Shown: positions 22,635 to 33,749, counted from the stretch's first letter. The stretch: 64,000 nt of DNA from Nematopogon swammerdamellus (GCA_946902875.1 OX336340.1:1719501-1783500), one strand, 5' to 3'. A program made the numbers and translations. The notes: a model not told the origin generated them from the letters alone.

Positions 22635-22805
22635 GATTCAGATTCAGATATTTATTTCGCCATAAAGAACACACTACAATAATAATATTTCATTGATTTC
22701 AGTATGGTATAATTTTTTTGTCATATCCCGTTCAGCAGTGCAATCTATAAGGAAGAACCGGGTAAGAAACCTTACAGAGCTTTTTTTAAATATAACTTAC
22801 AAACT
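22635..22805 (-). mobile_element. LINE 3' end fragment
   Basis: The reverse complement carries AAGGTTTCTTACCCGGTTCT and a 3' end with AATAAATATCTGAATCTGAA, resembling the 3' ends at 47285, 49680 and 62960. Confidence 0.45.
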
Positions 22806-23092
22806 ATAGTTTTCATTATGTTAAATATAACATACTATATCTAAACAAAAAAATTAAAATATTAAGTCAAGATATACCCATTAAAAAAGATAATAAAATA
22901 CAAAACAAAGAACATAGGGTTCAGTCAAGTTATTAACAAAATTTGAGTTTATGTATATAAACAATTTGAATTATCAAAGTCAGCAGAATTTTTATTTACA
23001 GTAAGAAAAAATTCACTTATCATATAAAATAACTTATAAATAACTAATTTGGTCTTAATAGTGTCATCTGTTGATCTACAACTATTGCGATT

Positions 23093-23405
23093 TTCATACA
23101 TACATACATACATACCACACGCTGTAACTCGACGATCAGGGTAAGCAGAGTAATCGGTGTTATACTGCAAGTACTAGACAAAGTATTAGGACAAGATAAC
23201 TACGAGTAGTTATATCAAGCAGCAAGTAAAACATGAAGAAATGAAGACCCACCTGCTCCATGACTCGGTGGAAGGACCGTGCCAAGGTGAAGGTGGCTAA
23301 CCTGTCGCCCTTTAGCACGGCATGGTGTACTTATGCCTTAGCCGCCTTTTACGACATGCACGTGGAGAGATGCAGTGGGGATATTATTTTTAAGTACCGG
23401 TGCGA
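23093..23405 (+). mobile_element. Repeat family C, copy 2
   Basis: Begins with a CATA run, then GTAAGCAGAGTAATCGGTGT, CATGACTCGGTGGAAGGACC, and CCTTTTACGACATGCACGTG. The body is close to the 6101 copy with a small internal deletion. Confidence 0.6.
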
Positions 23406-23549
23406 TTTTCATATTAGAAACACAGCTATAAGAATTGTACAATCGTACATTTGTCGATTTCTAGCCTCGATTACCGTACGATACGGCAATTACCGTACGT
23501 TTGGCAACACTGCCGCTTGGGCCGAGGACGTTTCCATGGTAACTTTGAA

Positions 23550-23602
23550 TATCAACGTGAATATCAACGTGACTATCAACGTGACACGCTTTCGTACGTG
23601 CT
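23550..23602. repeat. 12-bp tandem repeat
   Basis: Four units of AATATCAACGTG/ACTATCAACGTG. The local open frame (NINVNINVTINV) reflects the repeat. Confidence 0.6.
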
Positions 23603-23939
23603 GCCCGTGTTCATCAATTTATCACGTCAAAAAATCCATGTTAGACTGAAAAAATAAAATATAAAATCGAAGTTGCATGTGAATCCCCCCGGTCGACCCA
23701 GGAACAAGGCGTGTCGAACGTGCGGACATGCGAAGCTCTCTGTTCCCATGTAATCTGTTCAGACATGGTCCTTCGAGCCGGATCACATACTGATGTTACA
23801 TTCAATGGCTCAGACATGATGCATTTGTGCTGGTTGAGCCATCGACGTCTCGCCGCCTACTATAATGGTGTGAATATTATTCCAGTTTCGTTTTGAAAAT
23901 AGATCAGAAAAAATAATGAAAAGACATTGAGTGGCTGGC

Positions 23940-24155
23940 CGTGGTTCAGATTCCTCGCAAAACTGAAGATCACTATTAGCTTACTAGATGTTAGGGTTTA
24001 AAGCTTCCAGTTTGGTTCCACACAGTCCACAGCACTGAATGAAAATATGATACATTGTTAGTCTTTTCCGTCCATTTCAGTGTAACCATCAAGGCGGACA
24101 TACATATCACTGACATAGCACCTACGTCACAAAGTTTGATGGTCTGACTAAATGT
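23940..24155 (+). mobile_element. SINE-A, diverged copy
   Basis: GGCCGTGGTTCAGATTCCTC, GCTTACTAGATGTTAGGGTT and TCCATTTCAGTGTAACC track the SINE-A body at clearly lower identity, so this copy is old. Confidence 0.6.
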
Positions 24156-24334
24156 TTTTTTTTTTATTTACATAGCTCTTTATTTCAGCCACTGGGACCA
24201 TAAAACAATTCAATTATATGAAATGTCTTAACCTAAGAATTTAATTACTTTTTTCCCCCACTTGTGTTTGTACTGGTCCCAATAGAGACCATATGAAACG
24301 TATGCGCTATATAATATATGCGCGCCATTCTGCT

Positions 24335-24464
24335 GCAGGTCTATTCTTGTAAATTCTGACAGCGGAATCAGCGCTGTTGTGGCGCTGAGAGCCACTTACT
24401 AAAGTGGCTCTCAGCGCCACGTCAGCGCTGATTCCGCTGTCAGAATTTACAAGAATAGACCTGC
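24335..24464. repeat. Near-perfect 63-bp-arm hairpin
   Basis: Left arm 24335-24397 and right arm 24402-24464 are reverse complements with about two mismatches and a 4-nt loop. The outer end reads GCAGGTCTATTCTTGTAAAT and the inner end GGCGCTGAGAGCCACTT. No coding content. It could be the tip of a small inverted-repeat element or a recent palindromic duplication. Confidence 0.85.
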
Positions 24465-24496
24465 TGATCAGGTGCGCATGGAGGGGGCGAAGTTTG

Positions 24497-24745
24497 AGTT
24501 GACGGCTAGAGAAGAACACAACCGAGGCTGCTATGCGGCCGTCTTACGTCCAGTACGGTGGTATCAACTCAGTCGGCTGCAGTTTGAGCCTACCACCTAG
24601 TAAGGGGCCACGGAAAAGGAACCTACAGTTTTACACCAGTACCGAACGGTAAAGCAAGTTTTTCCATCAGAAAAAATCTCTTGTCGGCCGGATTCGGACC
24701 TCGGACCCTGAGATCAAGAGCCCAATCCAAGGCCGCGCCGATGCT
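24497..24745 (-). mobile_element. SINE-B, 3'-truncated
   Basis: Minus-strand SINE-B from the tRNA-like head (GGTCCGAGGTCCGAATCCGG region) to about the ACAACCGAGGCTGC segment; the 3' end is replaced by the 24335-24464 hairpin sequence. Confidence 0.7.
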
Positions 24746-24929
24746 TGATTAAGAATCAAATAAGAATCTCAACGAGCTCACGTATAGTCTCGAAGCCACA
24801 AGCAATCTTTATAAAAGCAAAAAAAAAATCCATTTTTAAAAGTGCCCCTCCGAAATAGTACTCAAAAATTTAAACCGTTTCAATTAATCACATTTATTCA
24901 ACTTGTTATCATTCGGTTTTATCTAAATG

Positions 24930-25060
24930 CATGATTAGCTGGGCGACAGACGCGTCAGTGGGGAGGTCGGGGGCACGGAGTAGGGGCCAGAGGAGGGGGG
25001 GGGGGGGGGGCGGGGGACAGAAGGGGGCAGAGGAGGGGAAGGGGCTGCCGGGGGACTCGT
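24930..25060. repeat. G-rich tract with a run of about 20 G
   Basis: A long uninterrupted G run at about 24994-25011 sits inside a GGGGGCAGAGGAGGGG context. It could form G-quadruplexes. Frames on both strands here are compositional. Confidence 0.7.
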
Positions 25061-26066
25061 ACAAAACAATATTTTTCCCAGTTCAGCGATGCAGAAATAA
25101 TTCAATAGAAAATATTCATATTGGAGATATGGAAGAGACGGCGAGACATCTGAATGCTGCGCGCGATACAGCGGGAGTTTTGCGGGAGACATTTTTGTTT
25201 ATCACGACGTAAATTATATGGACAAATTGTACATAAATGTAGATACCTACATATTTTATTTTAAGCGAAGAAAGGACCTCTCTTGAAGGACCCGAGTCTG
25301 TACTTTATTTGGGCGGGGGGGAATGACCCTGTGAGAAACGTACAAATGGACGGAAATACTAATCACACACCATTGGGTTGCATTTCACCTCTTCGACGTA
25401 CGGATCCTGCAATGCGCAGATAATACAAAGACCGTACGAAACTAGATAGACGCGGTGCTCGATAAGTATTTTCTCGACAATGAAGCTCCAAAACTCCGGC
25501 GTCCCCCTCTCCCTTACCTCAGTCCTCATAGAGCGGAGAAAGACGGCGAGAAAATTATTTGTCTCTTTTTAAGGTGATGTGAGACTGCGTCTGACTCGAA
25601 TTTCCAGAAGTGTACCGCCAATATTACTTACCTGACAGATTCAGTTTTAATATGTAAAACTTCATCTATCAGCGCAGATCGATAGCTTATTGAAAACACG
25701 ATTTGTTTAGCTTTGCTTCGATAGAAAAAATCATGAACATGCCTCTGAATTTAGTTATAAAAACGTATTTAAGGCAACGTGACCATATCAAGGATTTGGA
25801 AAAAGTATTGTTGAATATAATATATTGCTAAATCCGTAGCTTTTTACTATTTACTACTTTTTCTTTGTTTCGATCCGTAGTTTTGGAATAGGAAAATAAA
25901 AACCTAATTTTTGATTGATTGATTGTGTTGCATCCCACTCCAACCAGCGAAAGTGGCGCCTTGAAAGAGGAGTAAGGGTGAATACGGGTTGGCCGGGCCT
26001 TATGCATCGCTACCTCTTACCGCTCGCTAAGTGCGCGCGCTAGGCCATTCATATCAATCATATCAA
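25061..26066. other. Intergenic, no gene recognised
   Basis: Mixed-composition DNA without clear repeats to about 25700 and AT-rich DNA after. No ORF with a recognisable domain. Confidence 0.4.
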
Positions 26067-26449
26067 TCAATACTAATAATAAATCTTTAAAGGATGGTCA
26101 TGGAGTAAGTTACTTTGTTTAATGCGATACTGCGTTTTTAGACTCTATGTATGATACTGAAACTAAATTGACGATTTTTAGAAATATTTTCTGTATGTAT
26201 GTATGTGGGTATGTTCCTCGATAACTCTCAAACCGATCATCCGAATTCTATGAAACTTAGTACAAGCACATTTAACTATACGGGACACAGGATAGGCTAA
26301 ATAAAATTTTGTTACGGTTCAGCTAGATGTGGCTCTCATACAAACTGAATTGTTCCGCGCGCCGAAATAAAGGTATGGTAGCGGGCTTTACTCACTTTCT
26401 TCTTTTTTAATACGAATTTCACGCGAGCGAAGCCGCGGGCAAAAGCTAG
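26067..26449 (+). mobile_element. Non-autonomous Helitron-like element, full copy
   Basis: The 5' end is TC (A|TCAATACTAATAATAAAT) and the 3' end is a hairpin-forming CGCGAGCGAAGCCGCG followed by GGCAAAAGCTAG, with a host T at 26450. TC...CTAG between A and T is the Helitron signature. At 383 bp it has no Rep/helicase coding, so it would rely on an autonomous partner. Related copies: 3029, 13845, 14275 and 28832. Confidence 0.8.
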
Positions 26450-26964
26450 TTCCTTTATAAGTTCATATTCCTTTTGGCGGAGTAACCGAAGATTCTCACC
26501 ACCGTGTCTATCTAGTTTGGTATGGTCTTCGCAGATATCACCCTGTACAAAGCCGAAACAGCTCGTGTGGTGAGAGATATCGCTTGTGATATCTGCCGAT
26601 GTTTATTTCTTTATTATGTAGAAGAGTCGCACCACTCCGGCGAGCCAGAGCAGAGAATATGTGTTTTTTGTTCGAACGGCGGGGGAATCGACGGACTCAT
26701 CGCTCTTACTTGCAGATTCTCCGGGAAAAAAATCTTCCGTTGATCGTGAGCCAGAGAGCAAGTTATTGCTGAAAGGTGGAAGAATTTTCGCATGAAGAGG
26801 CGTGATGGCTGTGGGGAGGCGAATAGTAAGTATACAGATTGGCTCTGGATTCTGGATGATAAATTTAATTAATCGTTGGAGATAGATAATTTATTTAATC
26901 AACTAATTAAGTAATAAAAAAAATTATAAATATCTTAGCTAAAACTAACCTAAAACAAAACTTA
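26450..26964. other. Intergenic, no clear feature
   Basis: A dyad GCAGATATCACC...GAGATATCGC lies near 26531-26600. No domain in the 73-codon frame at 26522-26743. Confidence 0.35.
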
Positions 26965-27203
26965 CCTATCTAACAAAATAAACTACACATGAACCTATTA
27001 TATAAAAAATTTCTTCTATATAGTTCAGCCGAGGCAGTCATAGTCCCTAGGACGCTTATAGCGTTCCCTCTTTGAATTTCTAGGCTTATGCGGCGTATGA
27101 AGAAAGCCTTGGCACGCACGTCACCGGACTTATCCACTAGAAATTTGCTGCTGGTTTCGGCAAAAGCCAGTGCGTCCGGTGACCACGCAAGAAGCGATTC
27201 CAC
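26965..27203 (-). pseudogene. LINE ORF2 C-terminal fossil
   Basis: The minus frame reads WSPDALAFAETSSKFLVDK, then SGDVRAKAFFIRRISLEIQ and RGNAISVLGT. It aligns by eye with the minus frame at 57656-57889 (WSSETKVF, TGDRRCKAFL). This ETxGxW...TGDxR...QRGNAxSxLGT pattern resembles the C-terminal end of some insect non-LTR reverse transcriptase proteins. No start or RT core is nearby. Confidence 0.5.
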
Positions 27204-27221
27204 CGCAAAACCTAGAAACTT

Positions 27222-27424
27222 AAAGAGGGTTTATAGGACCTTATACTCATTAATATATAATACTTGTTATTTTGGCATATATAATAAATAACAAATAATA
27301 AGAAATTTAAAAAGTGAAAAATTGAGTGGAGTTTCCATACAAGAAAAGTGTTTTTAAAATTTTTTTTTTTTTGTGGTGCGGAATCTTCCGTGCGCGTGTT
27401 CGACTCGATCTTGGCCGTTTTTTT
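27222..27424 (+). mobile_element. Interspersed repeat R, 3' part
   Basis: ATAATAAATAACAAATAATAAG, then GAATCTTCCGTGCGCGTG and TTCGACTCGATCTTGGCCG parallel the 3' half of repeat R at 29960-30243. Confidence 0.55.
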
Positions 27425-27665
27425 AACGTGACATGGTTGGCTACATCGTGATGTACACGCCCATGAAATGATCCCACTACACATTGGTTTACTAGGCGAT
27501 TTTCTCTGATCCTACCGACCACACTACACTGGACGGAAAACGAACTATTTTCATAGCCGTTTCAAACGAACTTCCATCAGCGCGGTAGTACCAACACGGA
27601 CAGATTAAACTTCAACCAACTAGCAAGGCAAGGCAAGCGATCGACAGTTTTGCGAGGAATTCAGA
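27425..27665 (-). mobile_element. SINE-A, diverged copy
   Basis: ACATGGTTGGCTACATCG, ACACTGGACGGAAAACGAAC and TTTTGCGAGGAATTC track SINE-A in minus orientation with many substitutions and a truncated head. Confidence 0.65.
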
Positions 27666-27884
27666 GAGTGGCAAGCCTCAGGCTGCATATTTGTATAAAA
27701 GCGTCTTAGTAGCAGACATTTCAAGTAAGAGGTTGGAAAATGGTCGTGTAATTAATTTCATAGTACCTATTCAAAAAGATTGATAAATCTTTGGGTGTCC
27801 TACATCGATTTAATTTTTACAAACTAAATGGTCAACTCAGTTCACTTCTTTCCATATATTAGTCCATTTTGTTGTTGTTACAGA

Positions 27885-27990
27885 GTTCCAGGTTCGAATC
27901 CTGGTCGGGACGTATTTTTTCGCTTCATTTTCGGCTTTGCATGTATCTAAATAAGGAATATAAAGCCAGGTGCATGCTGAGTACTTACAT
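27885..27990 (+). mobile_element. SINE-T fragment
   Basis: AGGTTCGAATCCTGGTCGGG is a tRNA T-arm/acceptor-like sequence followed by ACGTATTTTTTCGCTTCATT and a ...GCTGAGTACTTACAT end, matching the tail of the 45115-45215 copy. Confidence 0.6.
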
Positions 27991-28830
27991 ATAAAAATAA
28001 AAATATGATAAAGTTAAATAAATCCAGAAATTTTTGTTCATCAATATTTCTTAGAATTTTAGTCAAATAAAGAATCATAAAATAATTTTAGACACGGCTG
28101 TTGTTTTAATTAATAAACAACTACGTTCAAAATAACCATATTAAGATATCGAAGGAATCGAAGAGCAAGTCTCTCGTTCGCTCATCGAGTCATCTGCCCT
28201 TTAACTTATTCATCTACAAAAATATTTGTTCCGCCACCAAACGTAATGCGAAAAACATTCCAAGTCATGCATAATCAATGAAAAATTCAATATTTTCCAC
28301 CCAAATAGCGGCGGTGGAACGGAAATAAATTTCCACACGCATCTAGCGATTACGATATTAGCGCAGCGCTCCGCGCGCGCGTCCGCTCTCCCGCGCTGCG
28401 TCATTACAAATGATAAATAGACGGCACACTTCGCTAATCAAATTCAAATTTGGAATCTGTTCTACCCTCCGCTGCTTGTTTCTTTTTTTTTTCTCTCTGG
28501 CACAATGGATTCCAGTCGCGGTTCCAGATTGATGCGCGAGCGAGGTCGCGGCGTATTGTGAGAAGATTGTGTAGTTATGAACCGTGAAGTGAAAGCTCTC
28601 TTTAACCTGATCGGTTCCGCTGTGGCACGTGACCCGGAACCGATTAGGGAAGCCGGCTCCCGCTCCTGCAGGCTAGGGGGGGTTTCTCTACGAATTTGTA
28701 TGTAAATAGAGAAGCATAATGTGAGTTCTCGCTTGCTTGCCGCCACAGTGACAAGATAATCGAGCGTATTTTATTGATGCGACGCTATGCTGGAGAGGAC
28801 TTATTGAATTATGTCGGGAGATGCCTTTAA
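27991..28830. other. Intergenic with a GC-rich centre
   Basis: A CG-dense patch at 28365-28400 (GCGCAGCGCTCCGCGCGCGC) and mixed DNA around it. No domain-bearing frame. Regulatory use is possible but unsupported. Confidence 0.35.
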
Positions 28831-28831
28831 T

Positions 28832-28920
28832 CAATCAATACTAATAATAAATCTGTAAGGGATGGTCATGGAGTAAGTTACTTTGTTTTATGAGATATTG
28901 TGTATGTGGACTGATTTACT
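28832..28920 (+). mobile_element. Helitron-like 5' fragment
   Basis: TCAATACTAATAATAAATCT and GGTCATGGAGTAAGTTACTT match the 26067 element; broken off after about 85 bp. Confidence 0.65.
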
Positions 28921-29126
28921 TTATTAACCCATACTACCACTCACAAGAGCATTATTATTTAAATATTAAAATACAAATTAATTAAGTAAAAAAGCGTTTA
29001 TTTCACAGTCAGGAGTACAGTGATACCTCATTCATTCATTATACATATTTGGAATATAAGTATAGGCTATATACATATATACTCCATTGGCTATATATAT
29101 ACTCCATATTATAGCTAACAAGCTAG

Positions 29127-29372
29127 GAATATGACTCCCTTCTTATATTACTAGGTGGTAGGGTTTAACCCGTCCGGGTTGGTACCACCGCACTGAATGA
29201 AAGGTCGGTCGAAACGGCTATGTAAATAGTTTGTGTTTTCCGTCCAACTCAGTGTAGCCGGCACGACTAAACAGCAGCACTGACGTGGCACAAAGTTCAC
29301 ACGGTGTTATGGGCTGACATCACGGATGTTGTAGGTGATGTAGCCAACCGTGTCAGTTTCCATAAAAAAAAA
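29127..29372 (+). mobile_element. SINE-A copy, head-truncated
   Basis: From ATGACTCCCTTCTTATATTA through the central domain and body to CGTGTCAGTTTCCATAAAAAA. It starts within the alternative-head module. Confidence 0.8.
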
Positions 29373-29529
29373 GCCCCTATAGACTAAACGTGTTGCCCAA
29401 ACAATGCAGCAATTAATAAATAATATAATATAATATAAATTATTAAAGGTGAATTTATTTTAAATATCTCGATATATGATAGGTATACACAGAGCTGAAC
29501 ACCGCGAACCGCCTACGTCACAAGAACAA

Positions 29530-29725
29530 GAAGCGGGGCCGGCAAGTCGCCGCCCGCCCCAGGACGCGCCGCATGTGCGCGCTCCGCCTGGGCGGGCGCG
29601 CGGGCGCGCGGGCGGGGGCGGGGCCGCTTCCGCCGCCGCGCTTCCGGTGCGCGAGATCACATGACTCCTCGTATCCTCGTAAACCTGCGGCGCTTGCTGG
29701 CGGCGCGCCTGTTGGCAGAAGAACA
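29530..29725. promoter_or_regulatory. CpG-rich island, candidate promoter
   Basis: The block includes GGGCGGGCGCGCGGGCGCGC, GGGGCGGGGCC (Sp-factor-like) and CTTCCGG (ETS-like), surrounded by AT-rich DNA. Open frames on both strands are compositional. It could be a promoter or first exon of a gene outside the window, or a GC-rich element remnant. Confidence 0.35.
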
Positions 29726-29925
29726 TTTATTGTTTATTGTATTATATTTAATTTTTTTAGTACTATAGGAAATTTATTAAACAGAAAGAACAACAACTAT
29801 AAAATTAAATCTTAAACTAACCTAACAGAAAACTAACCTAAAAAACGAACCTAAAAGCGATTTTGCCCCCGGGATAATACCGAGGATGCCGGCGGCGGCA
29901 GCGTTACTCAGGGCAAGCCATGAGG

Positions 29926-30243
29926 GTTGACCTGTAAATATGTGTTATTATGGCCTATATAACAACAAATAATAAAAATAAGAAAAAGTTAAAAATTCAC
30001 GGGGGTTCCCATAGGAGAAACCAAAAAGTGTATGCGCGCGCGCCATCTACCAAATAGAATATGAAGCATTTTAACTAATCATGACATTTAACTAATATGA
30101 AGCATTTCATAACACGCCATCTAGATGGCGTGAGCGGCGCTCATGGATTAAATAGACTGGAACCATCATGGTGGCGCTAGCCATGACATGGCGATACGGA
30201 ACCCTCGGTGCGCGAGTTCGACTCGCACTTGGCTGGTTTTTTG
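29926..30243 (+). mobile_element. Interspersed repeat R, copy 3
   Basis: Shares AATATGTGTTATTATGGC, GCGCGCGCCATCTACC, AACACGCCATCTAGATGGCG and the GCGCGAGTTCGACTCGCACT end with the 6994 copy. Confidence 0.65.
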
Positions 30244-30839
30244 AATCACCGTGTATAGTTCAGTGTTGTGTATTGTAATGTTATGAAATTTTGAAATTTT
30301 AATTTTTTTTTAACTTCCAATATCAGTTTGCAATGCATCTAAGGGTGTTATAAACACGCTTAGAATAATTTACGAATATCTCGCCCTTATTTTACGGTTC
30401 TATCACATGGTTCAGCCAGGATTACGCCTGCGACTCGACGTCCGGCGTCTTCGGAAGGTTTCCGGCGCAGGCTTCGCTCTTTTCACTTCATTTGCATACG
30501 AGAGCGGTGGAGACTTCCGGTATGTGTGTGTATATGTGGGGCGCGGTGAATCCTCCGACTAGCATAGGTACTTCGTAAATGTAAGAAGGACTTAAGGGAT
30601 CTCCTCCATGTGTACATGTCCGCCTTGGTAAACTTATTTCTTTATTTATTTTATTTATTTATTTCGGAAATAGAAACGAAATAGCAAGAAAAATAGAACT
30701 TAATTAAGGTAATAATATAACGATTAAACAATATGGTATATGCTTATCTATGTAACGTTTAATATGGGCTGGATTATATATTTTTTTTATAATATGATTT
30801 ATTGGATAACACAATTAAAACAAAGGAAACTAACTTATT

Positions 30840-31100
30840 TGGCCTTATTTTATTTAGCATCTATTGGCAGTACACTGCGCTCAGATTTGTCATATTTACA
30901 TTGTAACATTCCGCCAGTTCGATTATCACAGCGAAGAAGAACTGACAAGAAACTTCACTGAAATATTTTTCAATGTACACTTAGTCTACTTTACAAAAAT
31001 GTTTGCCACTACCTAAACATATATAAATGAAATAAAATTAAATATTTTTATTGCTCCCAAACTGGGTGTCTGTGCCCGAGGTCGAAGTAGCCAATGAATG
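30840..31100 (-). mobile_element. LINE 3' fragments
   Basis: The reverse complement shows AGTGAAGTTTCTTGTCAGTT and CTTCTTCGCTGTGATAATCG, as in the plus-strand copy at 62890-63090. A second LINE piece at 31045-31095 matches the minus-strand 3' UTR at 5255-5290. Confidence 0.55.
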
Positions 31101-31339
31101 AGTAGGTAAAATCAATATAAATTCTCATCGATGCCCTTGCATCTTCAATCCAGTTGAAATATATGTAAAGTATATAAGTATGTATTGTATAGTATGTAAG
31201 AGTTGATGAAGGCTTATTACAATGTTTAGGTATGTTTCTTATTGTTGTATATATGTAATGCGAAGCGTTATGTATATAATATGTAAGGATGAATATTTAT
31301 TGTATGTATCTTTGTACAATTTGTCTATGTAAGTTGTGT

Positions 31340-31480
31340 ATATTTCATACTACTGTTCACTCTTTAGTACTGCAATGTCCGCCCCCTTGCAACTCTCCCA
31401 CATCCCAAAGGTTAGATTGTTTAGTTTTTAACGAATGCCGTAAGGCATAAAACTCGTCTTTTTGTGATCTATTTTGAACT
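31340..31480 (+). mobile_element. LINE 3' UTR fragment
   Basis: CTCCCACATCCCAAAGGTTA and GCCGTAAGGCATAAAACTCG resemble the LINE 3' end motif GCCNNNAGGCAT and the minus-strand copy at 35530-35580. Confidence 0.45.
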
Positions 31481-31499
31481 GGTATATAATAAGTATATT

Positions 31500-31979
31500 T
31501 TGATTTAATTTAGATAATTTTGGCAATTATTAAATCCGTTTAGTGGATATAAAATTACACACAGTTTTCCCACTCGGCCAACTCCCACACTATCGTCGTC
31601 GACGGTAAACGTTCAATAGCAATCTGTGATTTAAAACTGAAACGCGAGATCAAAAGTCATGCAAATGCCCATCCGATCCCCAGCAGTTTATAGTCGCATA
31701 AATGTTAAAATATCACCGAATATCGCGACATTCGCCGCGCAAATAAAATGGACGAAAGCTTTTCCGTGCAAAAATGGCTTTCATGATGCTGAATATAGAA
31801 TAGGGTGGCGGAAGTGTTGATTCCTGAAACAATACTCGGTTCGAGCGCTGCCACAGTCATCGTAAATATCGTTGCTCGTTGCCGCGGGCCAGGGGCGCCC
31901 AACCGTTGCGCGGTAATAACTCGCGAGATTTGGGCAAACTTTTTAGTCACAATCACAAGTGGTTGGCATGTTTCTTATA
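31500..31979. other. Low-repeat intergenic block
   Basis: Sequence here does not recur in the window and is less AT-biased (TCGTCGTCGACGGTAAACG and similar). No coding evidence. It could be conserved non-coding DNA; comparison with another lepidopteran would decide. Confidence 0.35.
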
Positions 31980-32592
31980 TTAAGGGGGGGGGGTACTAGG
32001 CAAAACATCACATCATATTATCCTAACTATAGCCATATTTCAATAGATATAACTATAATTTATATGCGCATAGTTAGGTAAAGATTCATGGTATAATGTG
32101 TGATAGAATATCGTAATATAATCTTGTAAATTCTCTGAAAAATAAGTGGGTGAAAAGTGGTAAAAACGTTCGAAAATGCATTTGCTAATTTCGTTACAAA
32201 TACGTCCATACAAACAACGATCGCGCACGGCAACGGTCCAAAATTTTGAATGTTCAAAGATAGTTCAGTGAAAAACCATTTTATTCTGTAAGCGTTTGAA
32301 CTTATTTAGATGATTCTTAGACTTATTGAATCTAAGCTCAATGAAGCATTTTTCGTATTAGATGGATTTGTAAAAAATGGCGAGAGAAATAGCAAAGGCA
32401 TTTTTGAACGATTTTACCACTTTTCAACCACATATTTTTAAGGGAATTTATAAGATTGAATTAAAAATAATGTATTCACATTATACCTTGAATCTTTACC
32501 TAACTATAGGCATATAAATTATAGTTAAATCACTTGAAATATGGGTATGGTTAGAGAAATACGAAGTTCTTTTGCCTAGTACCCCCCCTTAA
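31980..32592. mobile_element. Long-TIR MITE with TTAA target duplication
   Basis: TTAA at 31980-31983 and 32589-32592 flank inverted ends GGGGGGGGTACTAGGCAAAA. The inverted similarity continues inward for about 210 bp on each side (shared ATAACTATAATTTATATG, TAGTTAGGTAAAGATTC, GAAAAGTGGTAAAA). TTAA duplication is the mark of piggyBac-type insertion. No transposase is present, so it is non-autonomous; assignment to piggyBac rests on the target site only. Confidence 0.75.
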
Positions 32593-32604
32593 TTTAAAAT
32601 ATTA

Positions 32605-32990
32605 CGGACTTATAAAATAACGGACGCATAGCGTAAGTTGATGTCGTCGTCCCACCTGGCGGGTGGTCTTCCCACACTCCGTTTTCCTGTCCACGGCCGC
32701 CAGTGTAGGACACGGTTACTCCAACGGTCGTCGTCTCTTCGGCTGACGTGCCCAGCCCATTGCCACTTGAGCTTAGCCACCCGGTATTCAATATCGACTA
32801 CTTTGGTGCGTCGGCGGATTACCATATCACGTAGCGATATTCCCAGCATGGCTCGCTCCATTGCTGGCTGGGCAATTTTCAACCCACCGAGCATATTTCA
32901 ACCTTTGGACAACACCGACCGTCAGCGTCCACGTTTCACAACCGTACGTCATAACCGGGAGGACACACTGGTCATATATACGGGTTTTTA
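32605..32990 (-). pseudogene. RTE-type LINE ORF2 C-terminal fragment
   Basis: The minus frame includes ERAMLGISLRDMVIRRRTK, VAKLKWQWAGHVSRRDD and TGKRSVGRPPARWDDD. This block (LKWQWAGHV...GKRSVGRPP.RW) is characteristic of the end of RTE-clade reverse transcriptase proteins. The RT core is missing. A plus-strand piece of the same end, EDWRKIGEAYVQQWT, follows at 33045-33165 in opposite orientation. Confidence 0.8.
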
Positions 32991-33044
32991 AATTTTGCGG
33001 AAGATGAGACCTCAGGGCGAATTTTAACTTTTAAATTTTAACTT

Positions 33045-33165
33045 AACGTCGGCGGAAAGCAGTGGTTCCGTACCGCTGAAGGCCGGGAGGACTGGAGGAA
33101 AATTGGAGAGGCGTATGTCCAGCAGTGGACGCTTACACGCTGTCTGACTGACTGACTTATATAGC
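33045..33165 (+). pseudogene. RTE ORF2 last residues and 3' end
   Basis: CGTACCGCTGAAGGCCGGGA, then frames reading EDWRKIGEAYVQQWT, then a CTGACTGACTGACT tail. It is the immediate 3' continuation of the RTE end but inverted relative to 32605-32990, so two fragments or an inversion are involved. Confidence 0.65.
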
Positions 33166-33529
33166 GTAAGTTCTAACTTCGATTTTGAGTGTAAATTTTG
33201 GAGGACAAATTAGAAAGTAAAAAAATTCTCACTCACTCAGTGCACCCAAATGTAATCACCCGTGGTTTTACCAAACAATGTCACCTATGAAACAGTCTAG
33301 CGCGTCTTGCACCAACACGAGTTCAAAGTTAAGTAGCGAGTTATGGATTTAAACGCGGTTCACACATACAACGGGTGCTAGTTTAACGAGTTAAACTGGT
33401 TTATATATTAAATTTGTGTTGGTGCAAGTGGGCCTTAGGGTCAGTTTAGGCGACAGTGTCCACCAACTGGATCTCGCGGGTAGGTACAGTGCAGGTGAAT
33501 TTTTAAGTATAGCTACTATTTTTTTTATA

Positions 33530-33635
33530 GAAATTGACACGGTTGGCTACGTCACCTACACCTACAACATCCGTGATGTCAGCCCATAACACCTTGGTGA
33601 ACTAGGTGCCATGTCAGTGCTTCCCTTCGGTCCTG
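33530..33635 (-). mobile_element. SINE-A 3' fragment
   Basis: AAATTGACACGGTTGGCTAC to GTGCTTCCCTTCGGTCC, minus orientation; a short duplication CACCTACACCTACAAC is private to this copy. Confidence 0.75.
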
Positions 33636-33749
33636 CACATAATGATGAGATGCCTCATACATTTATATTTACACAGCACCTCTAATGTATGTATTTGTGC
33701 CTGATGAATACACACGTAATGATTTGAGCATAGTTTGAAATTAAAGAAT

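Noticed and set aside
24931..25212. Gly-rich protein
   Set aside because: Driven by the long G run.
29460..29815. Arg/Gly/Pro-rich proteins on both strands
   Set aside because: Both strands are open because of the CG-rich composition; no domain.
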